This document shows, in pieces, positions 1 to 8,340 of a stretch of DNA of 64,000 nt; within the stretch, counting starts at the first letter, position 1; each line of letters opens with the position of its first letter. The DNA comes from Herbaspirillum sp. Sphag64 (GTDB lineage: Bacteria; Pseudomonadota; Gammaproteobacteria; Burkholderiales; Burkholderiaceae_D). Both the position numbers and the translations under genes were made by a program. The stretch is taken from assembly GCF_014192645.1 (NCBI RefSeq), contig NZ_JACHYE010000001.1, positions 502,350 through 566,349 of the forward strand, in the 5' to 3' direction. The notes beneath the pieces were generated by a model. The model worked only from the letters and a program-made list of their open reading frames with translations. It was not told the origin of the DNA and did no database searches.

Positions 1-613
1 CGATGGCGTCCAAAGGCAATTGTGCAGCCAGACGTCGAATCTGCAACGAACGCGGGAAGGTCATGGCACCGCCGAAGCCGAGTTTGAAGCCGAGCTCAAC
101 AAAATGCCCGGCCTGCTGGAAGCTGCCATTGAAGGCATGGGCAATACCGCCTGGCACGGAGATACGACGCAAGTACTTGAGGATGATGTCTTGTGAACGC
201 CGCACATGCAGCAACACCGGCAAGTCAAATTCGCGCGCCAGCTTCAGTTGTGCCTGATAGAAATGCTCCTGACGCTGACGCAATGGACCTTGCTGCAACT
301 CAGGAATGAAGAAGTCGAGACCGATTTCGCCGACTGCAACAAAGCGTGGATCCGGCAGCGCCTGCACAATCGCCTCACGCAGCCGCTCCAGATCATCGTC
401 AGCGGACTGCGCCACATACAGGGGATGGATTCCCAGCGCATAGCAGAGATTGGCACGTTGCGCCGCCAATGCTGAAACCGTCGCAAAGTTGTCGACTGCC
501 ACCGCCGGCAGCACAATCATTCCGACGCCCTGCGCCGCAGCTGCATCTGCCTGCTCCAGATGCTGTCCGCCAAACTCAGTGGCATCAAGATGGCAGTGCG
601 TGTCTATCCACAT
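1..613 (-). CDS. tatD: TatD-family metal-dependent hydrolase (partial, 3' end outside window)
   Basis: Cytoplasmic metal-dependent DNase/hydrolase of the TatD family (TIM-barrel amidohydrolase fold). The first 204 codons are present and the C-terminus lies beyond the left edge; the family is usually about 260 residues. The N-terminal HxH metal motif (THCHLD, residues 5-10) follows directly on the start. GIHP is at 61-64, the catalytic GEIGLD at 95-100, a metal-ligand histidine in LLHVR near 136 and IAHAFNGS near 159. The ATG at 613 is chosen because the protein begins MWIDTHCHLD, as TatD proteins do. It is the last visible gene of a minus-strand run lolC-lolD-argE-tatD, 46 bp after argE. Family assignment is firm; the exact paralogue (TatD, YcfH or YjjV type) is not settled. 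Confidence 0.93.
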   Translation of the reverse strand, partial: MWIDTHCHLDATEFGGQHLEQADAAAAQGVGMIVLPAVAVDNFATVSALAAQRANLCYALGIHPLYVAQSADDDLERLREAIVQALPDPRFVAVGEIGLDFFIPELQQGPLRQRQEHFYQAQLKLAREFDLPVLLHVRRSQDIILKYLRRISVPGGIAHAFNGSFQQAGHFVELGFKLGFGGAMTFPRSLQIRRLAAQLPLDAI

Positions 614-659
614 GGTGATCTGTGGGGATGTGCTGACACCATTGTCATGTCAGATCAGC

Positions 660-1838
660 TCAGGCAGCCTGCAGCGAGTGGCCCAGCTTGCGAAGGAACT
701 CCTCGCAGCGCTGCAACTGACTGATGGCGACGAATTCATTGGGCTTGTGCGCGTTGGCGATATCGCCGGGGCCGCACACAATCGTCGGGATTCCAACGTG
801 CTGGAACAACCCTGCCTCAGTGGCATAGGCCACCTTGCGCTGCTCGCGATCGCCGGTCAGTGCACGCACCAGTGCGGTGATGGCTTCCTGTTCGGCAGTT
901 TCCAGCGCCGGGCTGCTGGCGATGGCAGCAATATCGATCTTGGCATCGGGATACTCTGCCTGCATTTTTGGCAACAACTGATCGCGCACATATTGCGTGA
1001 TCTGCTCCTGAATTTTTTGCGGTGACATGCCTGGCAAATTGCGGAATTCATAGGTGAATTCGCACAGTTCAGGAATGGTGTTGATCGCAATCCCACCACG
1101 AATCTGATTGGTCGTCATGGTGCTGAACGGCACGTCATACAGCTGATCGTAGGGTCCGTTCTGCTTGTAGGCATCGGCGAAGTCACGAATCGCACAAATC
1201 AGTCGGGCAGCATGCTCAATGGCGTTGCAGCCCTGGGGCGTCAGCGAAGAATGCGCAGACCGACCATGGACACGGCAACTGAACGCATTAATGCCTTTGT
1301 GGGCAACCACTACCTGCATGTTGGTCGGCTCACCGACCACGCAACCATCGGGCTGAATGCCGCGCTCTTTGAGCTCGGCCAGCATCACCGGCGCGCCAGC
1401 ACAACCGATTTCCTCGTCATAGGAAAAGGCCAGATGCAGCGGCTTGCTGCGTGGCATCGACAGAAACTCCGGCACCAAGGCCATCGATGCAGCGATATAA
1501 CCCTTCATGTCGCAGGTACCACGACCAAACAGAAAGCCATCGCGCTCGGTCAGGGTGAAGGGGTTGCTCTCCCACTGCTGGCCATCCACCGGTACCACAT
1601 CAGTATGCCCCGATAAAACGATGCCGCCTTGGGTCTGCCCGGCGGCCGCACCCTGTGTCGCGGGCAGCGTGGCAAACAGATTGGCCTTGGTACGCTCCTT
1701 GTTGTGCGCAAACCAGGGCGTGATACCTTGCTGCTGCAAATTGTCACGTAGCAGATGGATGAGTTCCAGATTGGAATTACGGCTGGTGGTGTCGATTGCA
1801 ACCAGTTGTTCCAGCCATTGACGAGTATTGAGGCTCAT
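660..1838 (-). CDS. argE: acetylornithine deacetylase (M20 family)
   Basis: Zinc-dependent M20 amidohydrolase that removes the acetyl group from N2-acetylornithine, giving ornithine for arginine synthesis. The 392-residue length fits ArgE. Metal and catalytic motifs are in order: SGHTDVVPV (His78, Asp80), GTCDMKG (bridging Asp near 110) and SYDEEIGC (general-base Glu142 with Glu143). A dimerisation domain follows, and the C-terminal metal histidine is in the NAHKPNEF segment. It starts 21 bp after the lolD stop, so it is probably cotranscribed with lolDC. A succinyl-diaminopimelate desuccinylase is a possible confusion in this family, but the overall sequence style is ArgE. Confidence 0.94.
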   Translation of the reverse strand: MSLNTRQWLEQLVAIDTTSRNSNLELIHLLRDNLQQQGITPWFAHNKERTKANLFATLPATQGAAAGQTQGGIVLSGHTDVVPVDGQQWESNPFTLTERDGFLFGRGTCDMKGYIAASMALVPEFLSMPRSKPLHLAFSYDEEIGCAGAPVMLAELKERGIQPDGCVVGEPTNMQVVVAHKGINAFSCRVHGRSAHSSLTPQGCNAIEHAARLICAIRDFADAYKQNGPYDQLYDVPFSTMTTNQIRGGIAINTIPELCEFTYEFRNLPGMSPQKIQEQITQYVRDQLLPKMQAEYPDAKIDIAAIASSPALETAEQEAITALVRALTGDREQRKVAYATEAGLFQHVGIPTIVCGPGDIANAHKPNEFVAISQLQRCEEFLRKLGHSLQAA

Positions 1839-1859
1839 AGCGTTTCCTTTAGTACAGAT

Positions 1860-2585
1860 TCAAGCGACATACGGCTGCAAACCCTTGTCCGACAGGCGCA
1901 GCACGCGACCGCAACGTCCGGCCAGTTCAATATCATGGGTGACGATGACAAAGGCGGTCTGCATGGTCTGCGACAGCTCCAGCATCAATGCAAACGTCTG
2001 ATCAGCCGTACCGCGATCGAGATTGCCAGTGGGCTCGTCGGCCAGCACACAAGCTGGATTCGTCACCATAGCACGGGCCAGCGCAACGCGCTGACGCTCT
2101 CCGCCGGAGAGCTCTCCGGGCACGTGACGCACACGATTGGCGAGCCCGACCCGCGCCAGAATTTCGCGCGCCTGCTCTTGCGCCTGATCGCGCTTGACGC
2201 GGCGGATCATGAGCGGCATGGCCACATTATCGAGTGCCGAAAACTCCGGCAACAAGTGATGAAACTGATAAACAAAGCCCAGTGCCGTATTACGCAGATC
2301 GCCCCGTGCAGTCTCACTGAGGCTGGCGAAATCCTTGCCCTGCAGCGTGACGCTGCCGCTGGTCGGTATATCCAGCCCACCCAGTAAATGCAGCAAGGTC
2401 GACTTGCCGGAACCTGAGGCACCAACGATGGCAACCTGTTCACCGGGACGTACATCAATATCGACGCCCTGCAGGACCTGCACACTGTATTTGCCTTGCG
2501 TAAAGGTCTTACCCAGCCCACGGCTGGTGAGTACGGCCGGGGCATCGTTGGTTTGTTGGGATTGCATAGTATCCAGATTACTCAT
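1860..2585 (-). CDS. lolD: lipoprotein-releasing ABC transporter ATP-binding protein LolD
   Basis: ATPase of the LolCDE/LolDF complex that extracts outer-membrane lipoproteins from the inner membrane and hands them to LolA. Walker A is GASGSGKS at about residues 55-62, the signature [14 protein letters not shown] is near 155 and Walker B runs into ADEPTGNLD. The length of 241 residues is typical. The ATG at 2585 is preferred over an upstream in-frame start because it sits in the tetranucleotide-style overlap ATGAGTAA with the end of the permease gene. The 8-bp overlap implies translational coupling and equal stoichiometry with the membrane subunit. Confidence 0.96.
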   Translation of the reverse strand: MSNLDTMQSQQTNDAPAVLTSRGLGKTFTQGKYSVQVLQGVDIDVRPGEQVAIVGASGSGKSTLLHLLGGLDIPTSGSVTLQGKDFASLSETARGDLRNTALGFVYQFHHLLPEFSALDNVAMPLMIRRVKRDQAQEQAREILARVGLANRVRHVPGELSGGERQRVALARAMVTNPACVLADEPTGNLDRGTADQTFALMLELSQTMQTAFVIVTHDIELAGRCGRVLRLSDKGLQPYVA

Positions 2586-3843
2586 AACGCAGCGCCTCCG
2601 CCGGTTTGACGCGTGCTGCAGCCCAGCTCGGGTACAACGTAGCAAGAAAGGCCAGAATGACCGATACGATACCAATGGTCCAGACGTCAGACCAGTCGAG
2701 ATCGGAGGGCAATTCGGAGATTACATACACACTCTTGGGCAGGAACTGCACATGTAGCAAATGCTCAATGAATGGCACGATGACATCAATATTGAGCGCC
2801 ACCAGCACGCCAAACCCGATTCCCAGAGCGGTACCGATCAAGCCAACCAGCGCGCCCTGAATCACGAAGATCTTCATGATCGAACCCGGTGACGCGCCTA
2901 GCGTCCGCAAAATGGCAATATCCGCCTGTTTATCAGTGACCGTCATCACCAGTGTTGAGACCAGATTGAATGCCGCCACCGCAATAATCAGCGTGAGGAT
3001 GATGAACATCATGCGCTTCTCGGTCTTGACGGCGGCAAACCAGTTGCTGTTCTGTTGCGACCAGTCGCGCAGATAGAGATTGCCCTGCAATGTATTGGCC
3101 AGTTCCTGCGCCACCTGTGGTGCCTGCAGCATGTCCTTGATCCGCAGACGCACGCCCGAAGGTGCGGAAGTGCGGAACATTTTCTCGGCATCATCGAGCT
3201 GGATAAAGGCCAGCGTCGAGTCAAACTCATAATGACCGGCCTCGAAAATACCTGCCACCGTGAACTGCTTCAGCCGCGGCAATACACCAGCCGGCGTGAC
3301 TTGCCCTTGTGGCGCAATCAGTGTCACCTTGTCGCCGATACCGACCCGCAAACCGCGCGCCAGCTCACCACCGAGCACGATATTGAATTCACCGGGCTTG
3401 AGCGCACTGAAGCTGCCCTGGCGTACCTGCCCCGCCACATCCGACACCTTGGGCTCCTGATCCGGCAACACGCCGCGAATGATCACTCCACGCACCACAT
3501 CGTCACGGGTCATCATGGCCTGCGCCGAGACATAGGGTGCAGCGCCAATGACTTCCTTGTTCTGGAAGGTTTGCCGCGCTACCGACTGCCAGTCCTGCAT
3601 GGCACCGGAGGCATCGAATACTTCAATGTGCGACAACACCGATAGCATGCGGTCACGCACTTCCTTCTGGAAGCCATTCATGACCGACAGCACCACGATC
3701 AGTGCCGCTACGCCCAAGGCGATACCACACATCGAAATCAGGGAAATGAAAGAAATGAAACTATTGCGACCGCTGCGTTTGCCCGCCCGCGTGTAACGAA
3801 TGCCGACCAGCCATTCGAAGGATAAATTTTTAATCAGACTCAA
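2578..3843 (-). CDS. lolC: lipoprotein-releasing ABC transporter permease (LolC/LolE family)
   Basis: Inner-membrane permease of the lipoprotein release system, 421 residues. It has the expected topology: an N-terminal membrane helix (about residues 25-50, [20 protein letters not shown]), a large periplasmic domain (about 50-270) and three C-terminal helices. The N-terminus [15 protein letters not shown] is typical of LolC/E. The start codon is TTG at 3843, with a purine-rich AAGAGAG stretch about 7 nt upstream; no ATG is available nearby. Only one permease gene is present next to lolD, so the complex may be a homodimer (LolF-like) or the second subunit may be elsewhere. The symbol is a family label; LolC and LolE are not separable here. 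Confidence 0.93.
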   Translation of the reverse strand: MSLIKNLSFEWLVGIRYTRAGKRSGRNSFISFISLISMCGIALGVAALIVVLSVMNGFQKEVRDRMLSVLSHIEVFDASGAMQDWQSVARQTFQNKEVIGAAPYVSAQAMMTRDDVVRGVIIRGVLPDQEPKVSDVAGQVRQGSFSALKPGEFNIVLGGELARGLRVGIGDKVTLIAPQGQVTPAGVLPRLKQFTVAGIFEAGHYEFDSTLAFIQLDDAEKMFRTSAPSGVRLRIKDMLQAPQVAQELANTLQGNLYLRDWSQQNSNWFAAVKTEKRMMFIILTLIIAVAAFNLVSTLVMTVTDKQADIAILRTLGASPGSIMKIFVIQGALVGLIGTALGIGFGVLVALNIDVIVPFIEHLLHVQFLPKSVYVISELPSDLDWSDVWTIGIVSVILAFLATLYPSWAAARVKPAEALRYE

Positions 3844-4086
3844 ACCTTGGCTCTCTTAAATTAGGAGAAAATTGCCGTCAGGCCCAGCGGCCAAAGGACA
3901 AGTCCGCCAGTTTGCCACACTCTGTTCGATCTTTCACTGCGTGAGGTTGGACTGCCCGCTTGCCGACGGGCATCGACTGACGGCGTAACAGCAGGAACAT
4001 CGACAGAAAAACCAGTCAGGGAATAGAAAAATTGGCGAATTAACGTCTGTCAGCCATGTTTTCACGGCTTTTCATCTATTTTCCCC

Positions 4087-4099
4087 TACAATCGCGTCA
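4087..4099 (+). promoter_or_regulatory. candidate -10 element giving a leaderless transcript
   Basis: TACAAT at 4087-4092 ends only 6 bases before the ATG at 4099. Transcription would then begin at or next to the A of the start codon. No Shine-Dalgarno-like sequence lies upstream of that ATG; the preceding bases are pyrimidine-rich. No good -35 hexamer is visible at the right distance, so the call rests on the -10 match and the absence of a ribosome binding site. Confidence 0.35.
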
Positions 4100-5217
4100 T
4101 GAATCATCTTGACATCTTATTACCATTTTCCCTGCCACAGGCCGAGATGGCAGCCGAACTGATCCGCCAGACCAAGGCGCCAGCGCTGGCGACCCTGCTG
4201 GCGCGTGGCAAAAGCGTGAACGGTGATGGTGGCACCGGATTCGATCCATTTTCGCGCGCGCTGCCACACGAACACTGGCTCGGCGAGCAACTTGGACTAT
4301 CCGTCACCAATATCAGCGCACCACGCGGCAATAGTCCTGCGGTCGCCGCCCCGCTGTTGCGACGCCATCAGCCGACCCTCAACGAAGGTCACTGGTTTGT
4401 CGTGCAGCCGGCCCATATCCATGTCGCCCGTGATCATCTGGTGCTGACCGATATCGAGCAACTAGCGCTACAGGAGAACGAGGCGCGTCTGCTGTTCCAG
4501 TCGGCATTGCCGCTGTTTGAAGAAGCTGGCCGCACCCTGCTCTACCTCGATGCCCAGACCTGGCTTATGCGCGCCGATGACTGGGCGAATTTGCAGACCA
4601 GCTCGCCATTGGCGGCCAGCGGTCGCAATATTGATATCTGGATGCCTGCCGGCGAAGGCGAGCTGGCTTGGCGCAAGCTGCAAAATGAAGTACAGATGCA
4701 GTGGTTTGCAGATTCGCTCAATGATGCCCGTGAAATGCGTGGGCAAAAGGCCGTTAACTCGCTGTGGCTCTGGGGCGGCGGCGCGATTGCCGTAGCACAG
4801 GACAAACACAACACTGCCAGCGCTTACAGCGCCAGCTTTAACCTCACTGGCTGGGCCGATGCTGCGAGCGCGGTCAATCAGATCGGCGTCCATCCTGAAC
4901 AACTGCTGTTGCATTCCGGCGAGCGCGCGCTCCTTCTGCTCGACGGCTTGCAACAGGCTGCCATGAGTGATGACTGGGGCCGCTGGCTGCAACAACTGGA
5001 GGCACTGGATCGCGACTGGTTTGTGCCATTGCTGCAAGCGCTACGGGGCAAGCAATTGCAGAGCTTGTCGCTCATGCTGAGTGGCCAGGAGCGATTGCTA
5101 CAGGTCACTTCGACCGCCGGCTCGCTGCGCAAGTTCTGGATCAGGCCAGGCTTAGGGAGACTGGCTACGGACCATAGCAACGCCACGCACGCCAGCCATA
5201 GCAAGGCTTCGCAATGA
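4099..5217 (+). CDS. RpfE-like / phosphoglycerate-mutase-like family protein
   Basis: A 372-residue cytoplasmic protein without signal peptide or membrane segments. I recognise the family as one annotated either RpfE-like regulatory protein (after the Xanthomonas rpf cluster, where rpfE lies beside recJ) or phosphoglycerate-mutase-like protein. Its biochemical activity is not established and I see no motif that fixes one. The recJ context supports the RpfE reading: its stop overlaps the recJ start as ATGA at 5214-5217, so the two are translationally coupled. The start at 4099 lacks a ribosome binding site and may be leaderless. Gene reality is clear; function is uncertain. Confidence 0.82.
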   Translation: MNHLDILLPFSLPQAEMAAELIRQTKAPALATLLARGKSVNGDGGTGFDPFSRALPHEHWLGEQLGLSVTNISAPRGNSPAVAAPLLRRHQPTLNEGHWFVVQPAHIHVARDHLVLTDIEQLALQENEARLLFQSALPLFEEAGRTLLYLDAQTWLMRADDWANLQTSSPLAASGRNIDIWMPAGEGELAWRKLQNEVQMQWFADSLNDAREMRGQKAVNSLWLWGGGAIAVAQDKHNTASAYSASFNLTGWADAASAVNQIGVHPEQLLLHSGERALLLLDGLQQAAMSDDWGRWLQQLEALDRDWFVPLLQALRGKQLQSLSLMLSGQERLLQVTSTAGSLRKFWIRPGLGRLATDHSNATHASHSKASQ

Positions 5218-6908
5218 TCCGCATCACCACGCGCAGCTTCGATCCACGTGACGTCGACCAACTGATTCATGACGGCATCCATCCCGTGCTGGCACGCGTC
5301 TATGCCGCACGTGGCCTGACCGACCTAAAAGACCTGTCCAGTGAGCTGGGAGCGCTGATAGCACCGGCTGGCTTATTGCACATTGATGCCGCCGCCAGCT
5401 ATCTGGCCGATGCCATCGCTGCCGGCAAATCGATGGTGATCGTCGCCGACTATGACTGTGATGGTGCTACCGCCTGCGCCGTTGGTTTGCGCGGATTGCG
5501 CAGTCTGGGCGCCAAGGTCGACTATATCGTGCCCAACCGGTTCGAATATGGCTATGGACTGACGCCAGAGATTGTCGACTTGACCATCCGCGAGAAGAAT
5601 CCTGACATCATCGTTACGGTCGATAACGGCATTGCCAGTATTGAAGGCGTCGCTGCTGCCAGCGAACGCGGTATCGACGTGGTGGTAACCGACCACCATT
5701 TACCCGGCGACCGGTTGCCGGACGCGCGCGTTATCGTCAACCCCAATCAGCCTGCCTGCGGCTTCCCGAGCAAGAATCTGGCTGGCGTCGGCGTGATGTT
5801 CTATGTATTGCTAGCGCTGCGCGCCGAGTTGCGCAGACGTGGCGTGTTCGACGCCCAAAGCCAGCCCAAACTCGACAGTCTGCTTGATCTGGTGGCGCTG
5901 GGTACGGTGGCTGATGTTGTCAAACTGGATGCCAACAACCGCATCCTGGTGGCGCAAGGTTTGAAACGCATGCGCGCCGGACGTATGCATGCGGGCATTG
6001 CGGCGCTGTTTCGTGCTGCTGGGCGGGAAGCGCGCCGCGCTACGCCGTTCGACCTGGGTTTTGCGGTCGGCCCGCGTCTGAACGCAGCCGGACGATTGGC
6101 CGACATGGCGCTGGGCATTGAATGCCTGACGACTGATGATGAAGGCCGCGCCTGGGCGATTGCCCAGCAACTCGACGCTATCAACCGTGAGCGGCGTGAT
6201 ATCGAAGCCGGTATGCAGGATACCGCCCTGTTGCTACTGGACGATTTCAACCCCCAGGATAAGCGCACCATCAGTGTATTCGATCCATCCTGGCATCAAG
6301 GTGTGATCGGTATTGTCGCGTCACGCCTGAAGGACAAATTCTATCGGCCGACGATTACCTTTGCCCCGGGCGACGAGGGGCTGATCAAGGGTTCGGGACG
6401 ATCGATTCCCGGCTTTCACCTGCGCGATGCGCTGGATCTGGTCTCCAAGCAGGCGCCGTCGGTCATCACCAAATTCGGTGGCCATGCCATGGCAGCCGGT
6501 CTGACCATCCGGGCAGAAGGCTTTGACGCCTTTGCTGCTGCGTTTGAGGCCGTGGGACAACACTGGCTGACACAGAACCAGCTGGAACGGGTGGTCGAAA
6601 CCGACGGACCACTGGAAGATGCTTACTATTCCGTGAATTTCATCCAGCTCATGGAGCAACAGGTATGGGGTCAGGGCTTCCCGCCACCAGTGTTTTGTGA
6701 CCACTTCCGGGTACGAAATCAGCGCGTCCTGAAGGAAAAGCACCTGAAACTCTTGCTCGAAAAGGATGGCCAGCAATACGATGCAATCTGGTTCGGTCAC
6801 GCCGATGCACTCCCTGATCTCGCCAAAGTTGCTTTTCGGCTCGATGCCAACGAATATAACGGTGTTACCAAGGTACAACTGATGGTAGAACACGCTGAAG
6901 CAGCATAG
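5214..6908 (+). CDS. recJ: single-stranded-DNA-specific exonuclease RecJ
   Basis: 5'-3' single-strand exonuclease of RecF-pathway recombination and mismatch repair; a DHH/DHHA1 phosphoesterase. The DHH-family motifs are visible: VADYDCDGATA (Asp79, Asp81, Asp83), VDNGIAS near 140, VTDHHLPG near 160 and a DHHA1 core with KFGGHAMAAGL in the C-terminal half. The length of 564 residues is normal. The ATG at 5214 overlaps the stop of the preceding gene by four bases. In E. coli recJ is followed directly by prfB and lysS; here those genes lie 5.5 kb downstream. Confidence 0.97.
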   Translation: MIRITTRSFDPRDVDQLIHDGIHPVLARVYAARGLTDLKDLSSELGALIAPAGLLHIDAAASYLADAIAAGKSMVIVADYDCDGATACAVGLRGLRSLGAKVDYIVPNRFEYGYGLTPEIVDLTIREKNPDIIVTVDNGIASIEGVAAASERGIDVVVTDHHLPGDRLPDARVIVNPNQPACGFPSKNLAGVGVMFYVLLALRAELRRRGVFDAQSQPKLDSLLDLVALGTVADVVKLDANNRILVAQGLKRMRAGRMHAGIAALFRAAGREARRATPFDLGFAVGPRLNAAGRLADMALGIECLTTDDEGRAWAIAQQLDAINRERRDIEAGMQDTALLLLDDFNPQDKRTISVFDPSWHQGVIGIVASRLKDKFYRPTITFAPGDEGLIKGSGRSIPGFHLRDALDLVSKQAPSVITKFGGHAMAAGLTIRAEGFDAFAAAFEAVGQHWLTQNQLERVVETDGPLEDAYYSVNFIQLMEQQVWGQGFPPPVFCDHFRVRNQRVLKEKHLKLLLEKDGQQYDAIWFGHADALPDLAKVAFRLDANEYNGVTKVQLMVEHAEAA

Positions 6909-6973
6909 AGCACCCTGCCCACAGCACCAGATTGCCTGACCTGCCCAGATTAAAACAGCAACATTTCACGGAC

Positions 6974-8326
6974 ATGCCTAAACGCCCCCTTCCCCTGCAT
7001 CGGACACAAAAACCACCGATGACGCCCAAGCGTATGCGCCGGCTGATGCTGCTCGGTTCACTGGTATTGCTGGTTGTCTGCTGGTTCGTACTGACCATGC
7101 TCAAACCCGCAACGCAGGGGAAAATTGTCATCACCACCGGCGCTCCCGGTGGGATTTATAACAATTTTGCCGAGCGCTATGCGCAAATTCTCAAACGTGA
7201 TGGCATCACGCTCGACATCCGCTCGTCATCCGGGTCCGTGGAAAATTTTGACCGGCTGCGCAACGAAGATAGCGAGTTCCAGGTTGGCTTCATCCAGTCA
7301 GGCACTACCGATGCAACCGAGGCCCCAGGCTTGCAAGCCATTGCCGCCATTTCCTACGAGCCGATCTGGGTCTTTTATCAAGGTCGCGGTGACTATGACC
7401 GACTAGGCCAGTTGAAGGGCAAGCGTATTTCGCTGGGCGTACCGGGTAGCGGATTGCGTATCACGGCCAATGACCTCCTGACCGAAAACGGCATCACCAG
7501 CCGGAATGCGACCCTCATCGAGCTGCGTGGTGAAGATGCTTTCCTGCAATTGCAGGAAAAACGTCTCGATGCGGCGTTCTTCATTGGTCGCGTCAATGAT
7601 CCGCTAATTCATAAGCTGCTCAATAGCGGCCTCAAACTGATGAATTTTTCGCAGGCCGAGGCACTGGTTCATAAGTTTCCCTCGCTCTCCAAGATCGTCT
7701 ATCCACGTGGCGCCACCAGCCTGGTTGATGATTTACCTGCACACGATGTGACCTTGCTGGCCTCAACGGCCATGCTGGTCTCCAAGGAAAGCTTGCATCC
7801 TGCGTTAACCTATCTGCTGCTCGATGCCGCCAATGAAATCCATCACACGCCGGATTTCTTCACGCCCCGCAACTACTTCCCGAACCAGAATATCGAGAAT
7901 TTCGCCATCTCCGATGAAACACGGCGCTATTTCAAATCAGGACGCCCGTTCCTGCAGCGCTATCTGCCATTCTGGCTGGCTAACTTTCTCGAGCGCCGCT
8001 TTGCTGTGTTACTCCCCTTCATCGCGGTCTTGTTTGGTTTGATACAGGCATTACCGCGCATCTATGACGCCAGCATGAAAAAACGTCTGGTAGTCTGGTA
8101 TCGGGAGATTCATCTGCTCGAAGATGAGATCTGGCACACCCCCAATCCCTCTGTTGAAAAGCTGCAGGAGTGGCACGACGAAATCGAGGAAATCGATGCC
8201 AACTCGAATCAGATCGATATACCGCAACGTTACTACGGCGATGTCTATGCGCTTAAACAGGCGATCCGTGTAGTGCGGGAGCGTATCCGCAATGCGGCAC
8301 AACAACATCAGACTAACCCTATCTAG
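6974..8326 (+). CDS. membrane-anchored TAXI-family solute-binding protein
   Basis: A 450-residue protein. Its extracytoplasmic domain (about residues 48-330) belongs to the TAXI branch of TRAP-transporter solute-binding proteins: IVITTGAPGGIYNNF at the domain start, GFIQSGTTDA near 105 and ISLGVPGSGLRITANDLL near 152. Two features depart from a simple binding protein. Residues 23-43 are an uncleaved-looking membrane anchor, and a second helix at about 342-362 is followed by some 85 residues of charged, helical, presumably cytoplasmic tail. No TRAP membrane subunits are nearby. The ATG at 6974 is chosen; an in-frame TTG at 6932 and an ATG at 7019 are alternatives. A diguanylate cyclase starts 14 bp downstream, suggesting a sensory rather than a transport role. 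Confidence 0.88.
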   Translation: MPKRPLPLHRTQKPPMTPKRMRRLMLLGSLVLLVVCWFVLTMLKPATQGKIVITTGAPGGIYNNFAERYAQILKRDGITLDIRSSSGSVENFDRLRNEDSEFQVGFIQSGTTDATEAPGLQAIAAISYEPIWVFYQGRGDYDRLGQLKGKRISLGVPGSGLRITANDLLTENGITSRNATLIELRGEDAFLQLQEKRLDAAFFIGRVNDPLIHKLLNSGLKLMNFSQAEALVHKFPSLSKIVYPRGATSLVDDLPAHDVTLLASTAMLVSKESLHPALTYLLLDAANEIHHTPDFFTPRNYFPNQNIENFAISDETRRYFKSGRPFLQRYLPFWLANFLERRFAVLLPFIAVLFGLIQALPRIYDASMKKRLVVWYREIHLLEDEIWHTPNPSVEKLQEWHDEIEEIDANSNQIDIPQRYYGDVYALKQAIRVVRERIRNAAQQHQTNPI

Positions 8327-8340
8327 CTTGCAAGTTCCTG

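Noticed and set aside
450-1025. Long plus-strand open frame opposite argE and tatD
   Set aside because: It lies antisense to well-conserved coding sequence, has no family similarity and no ribosome binding site.
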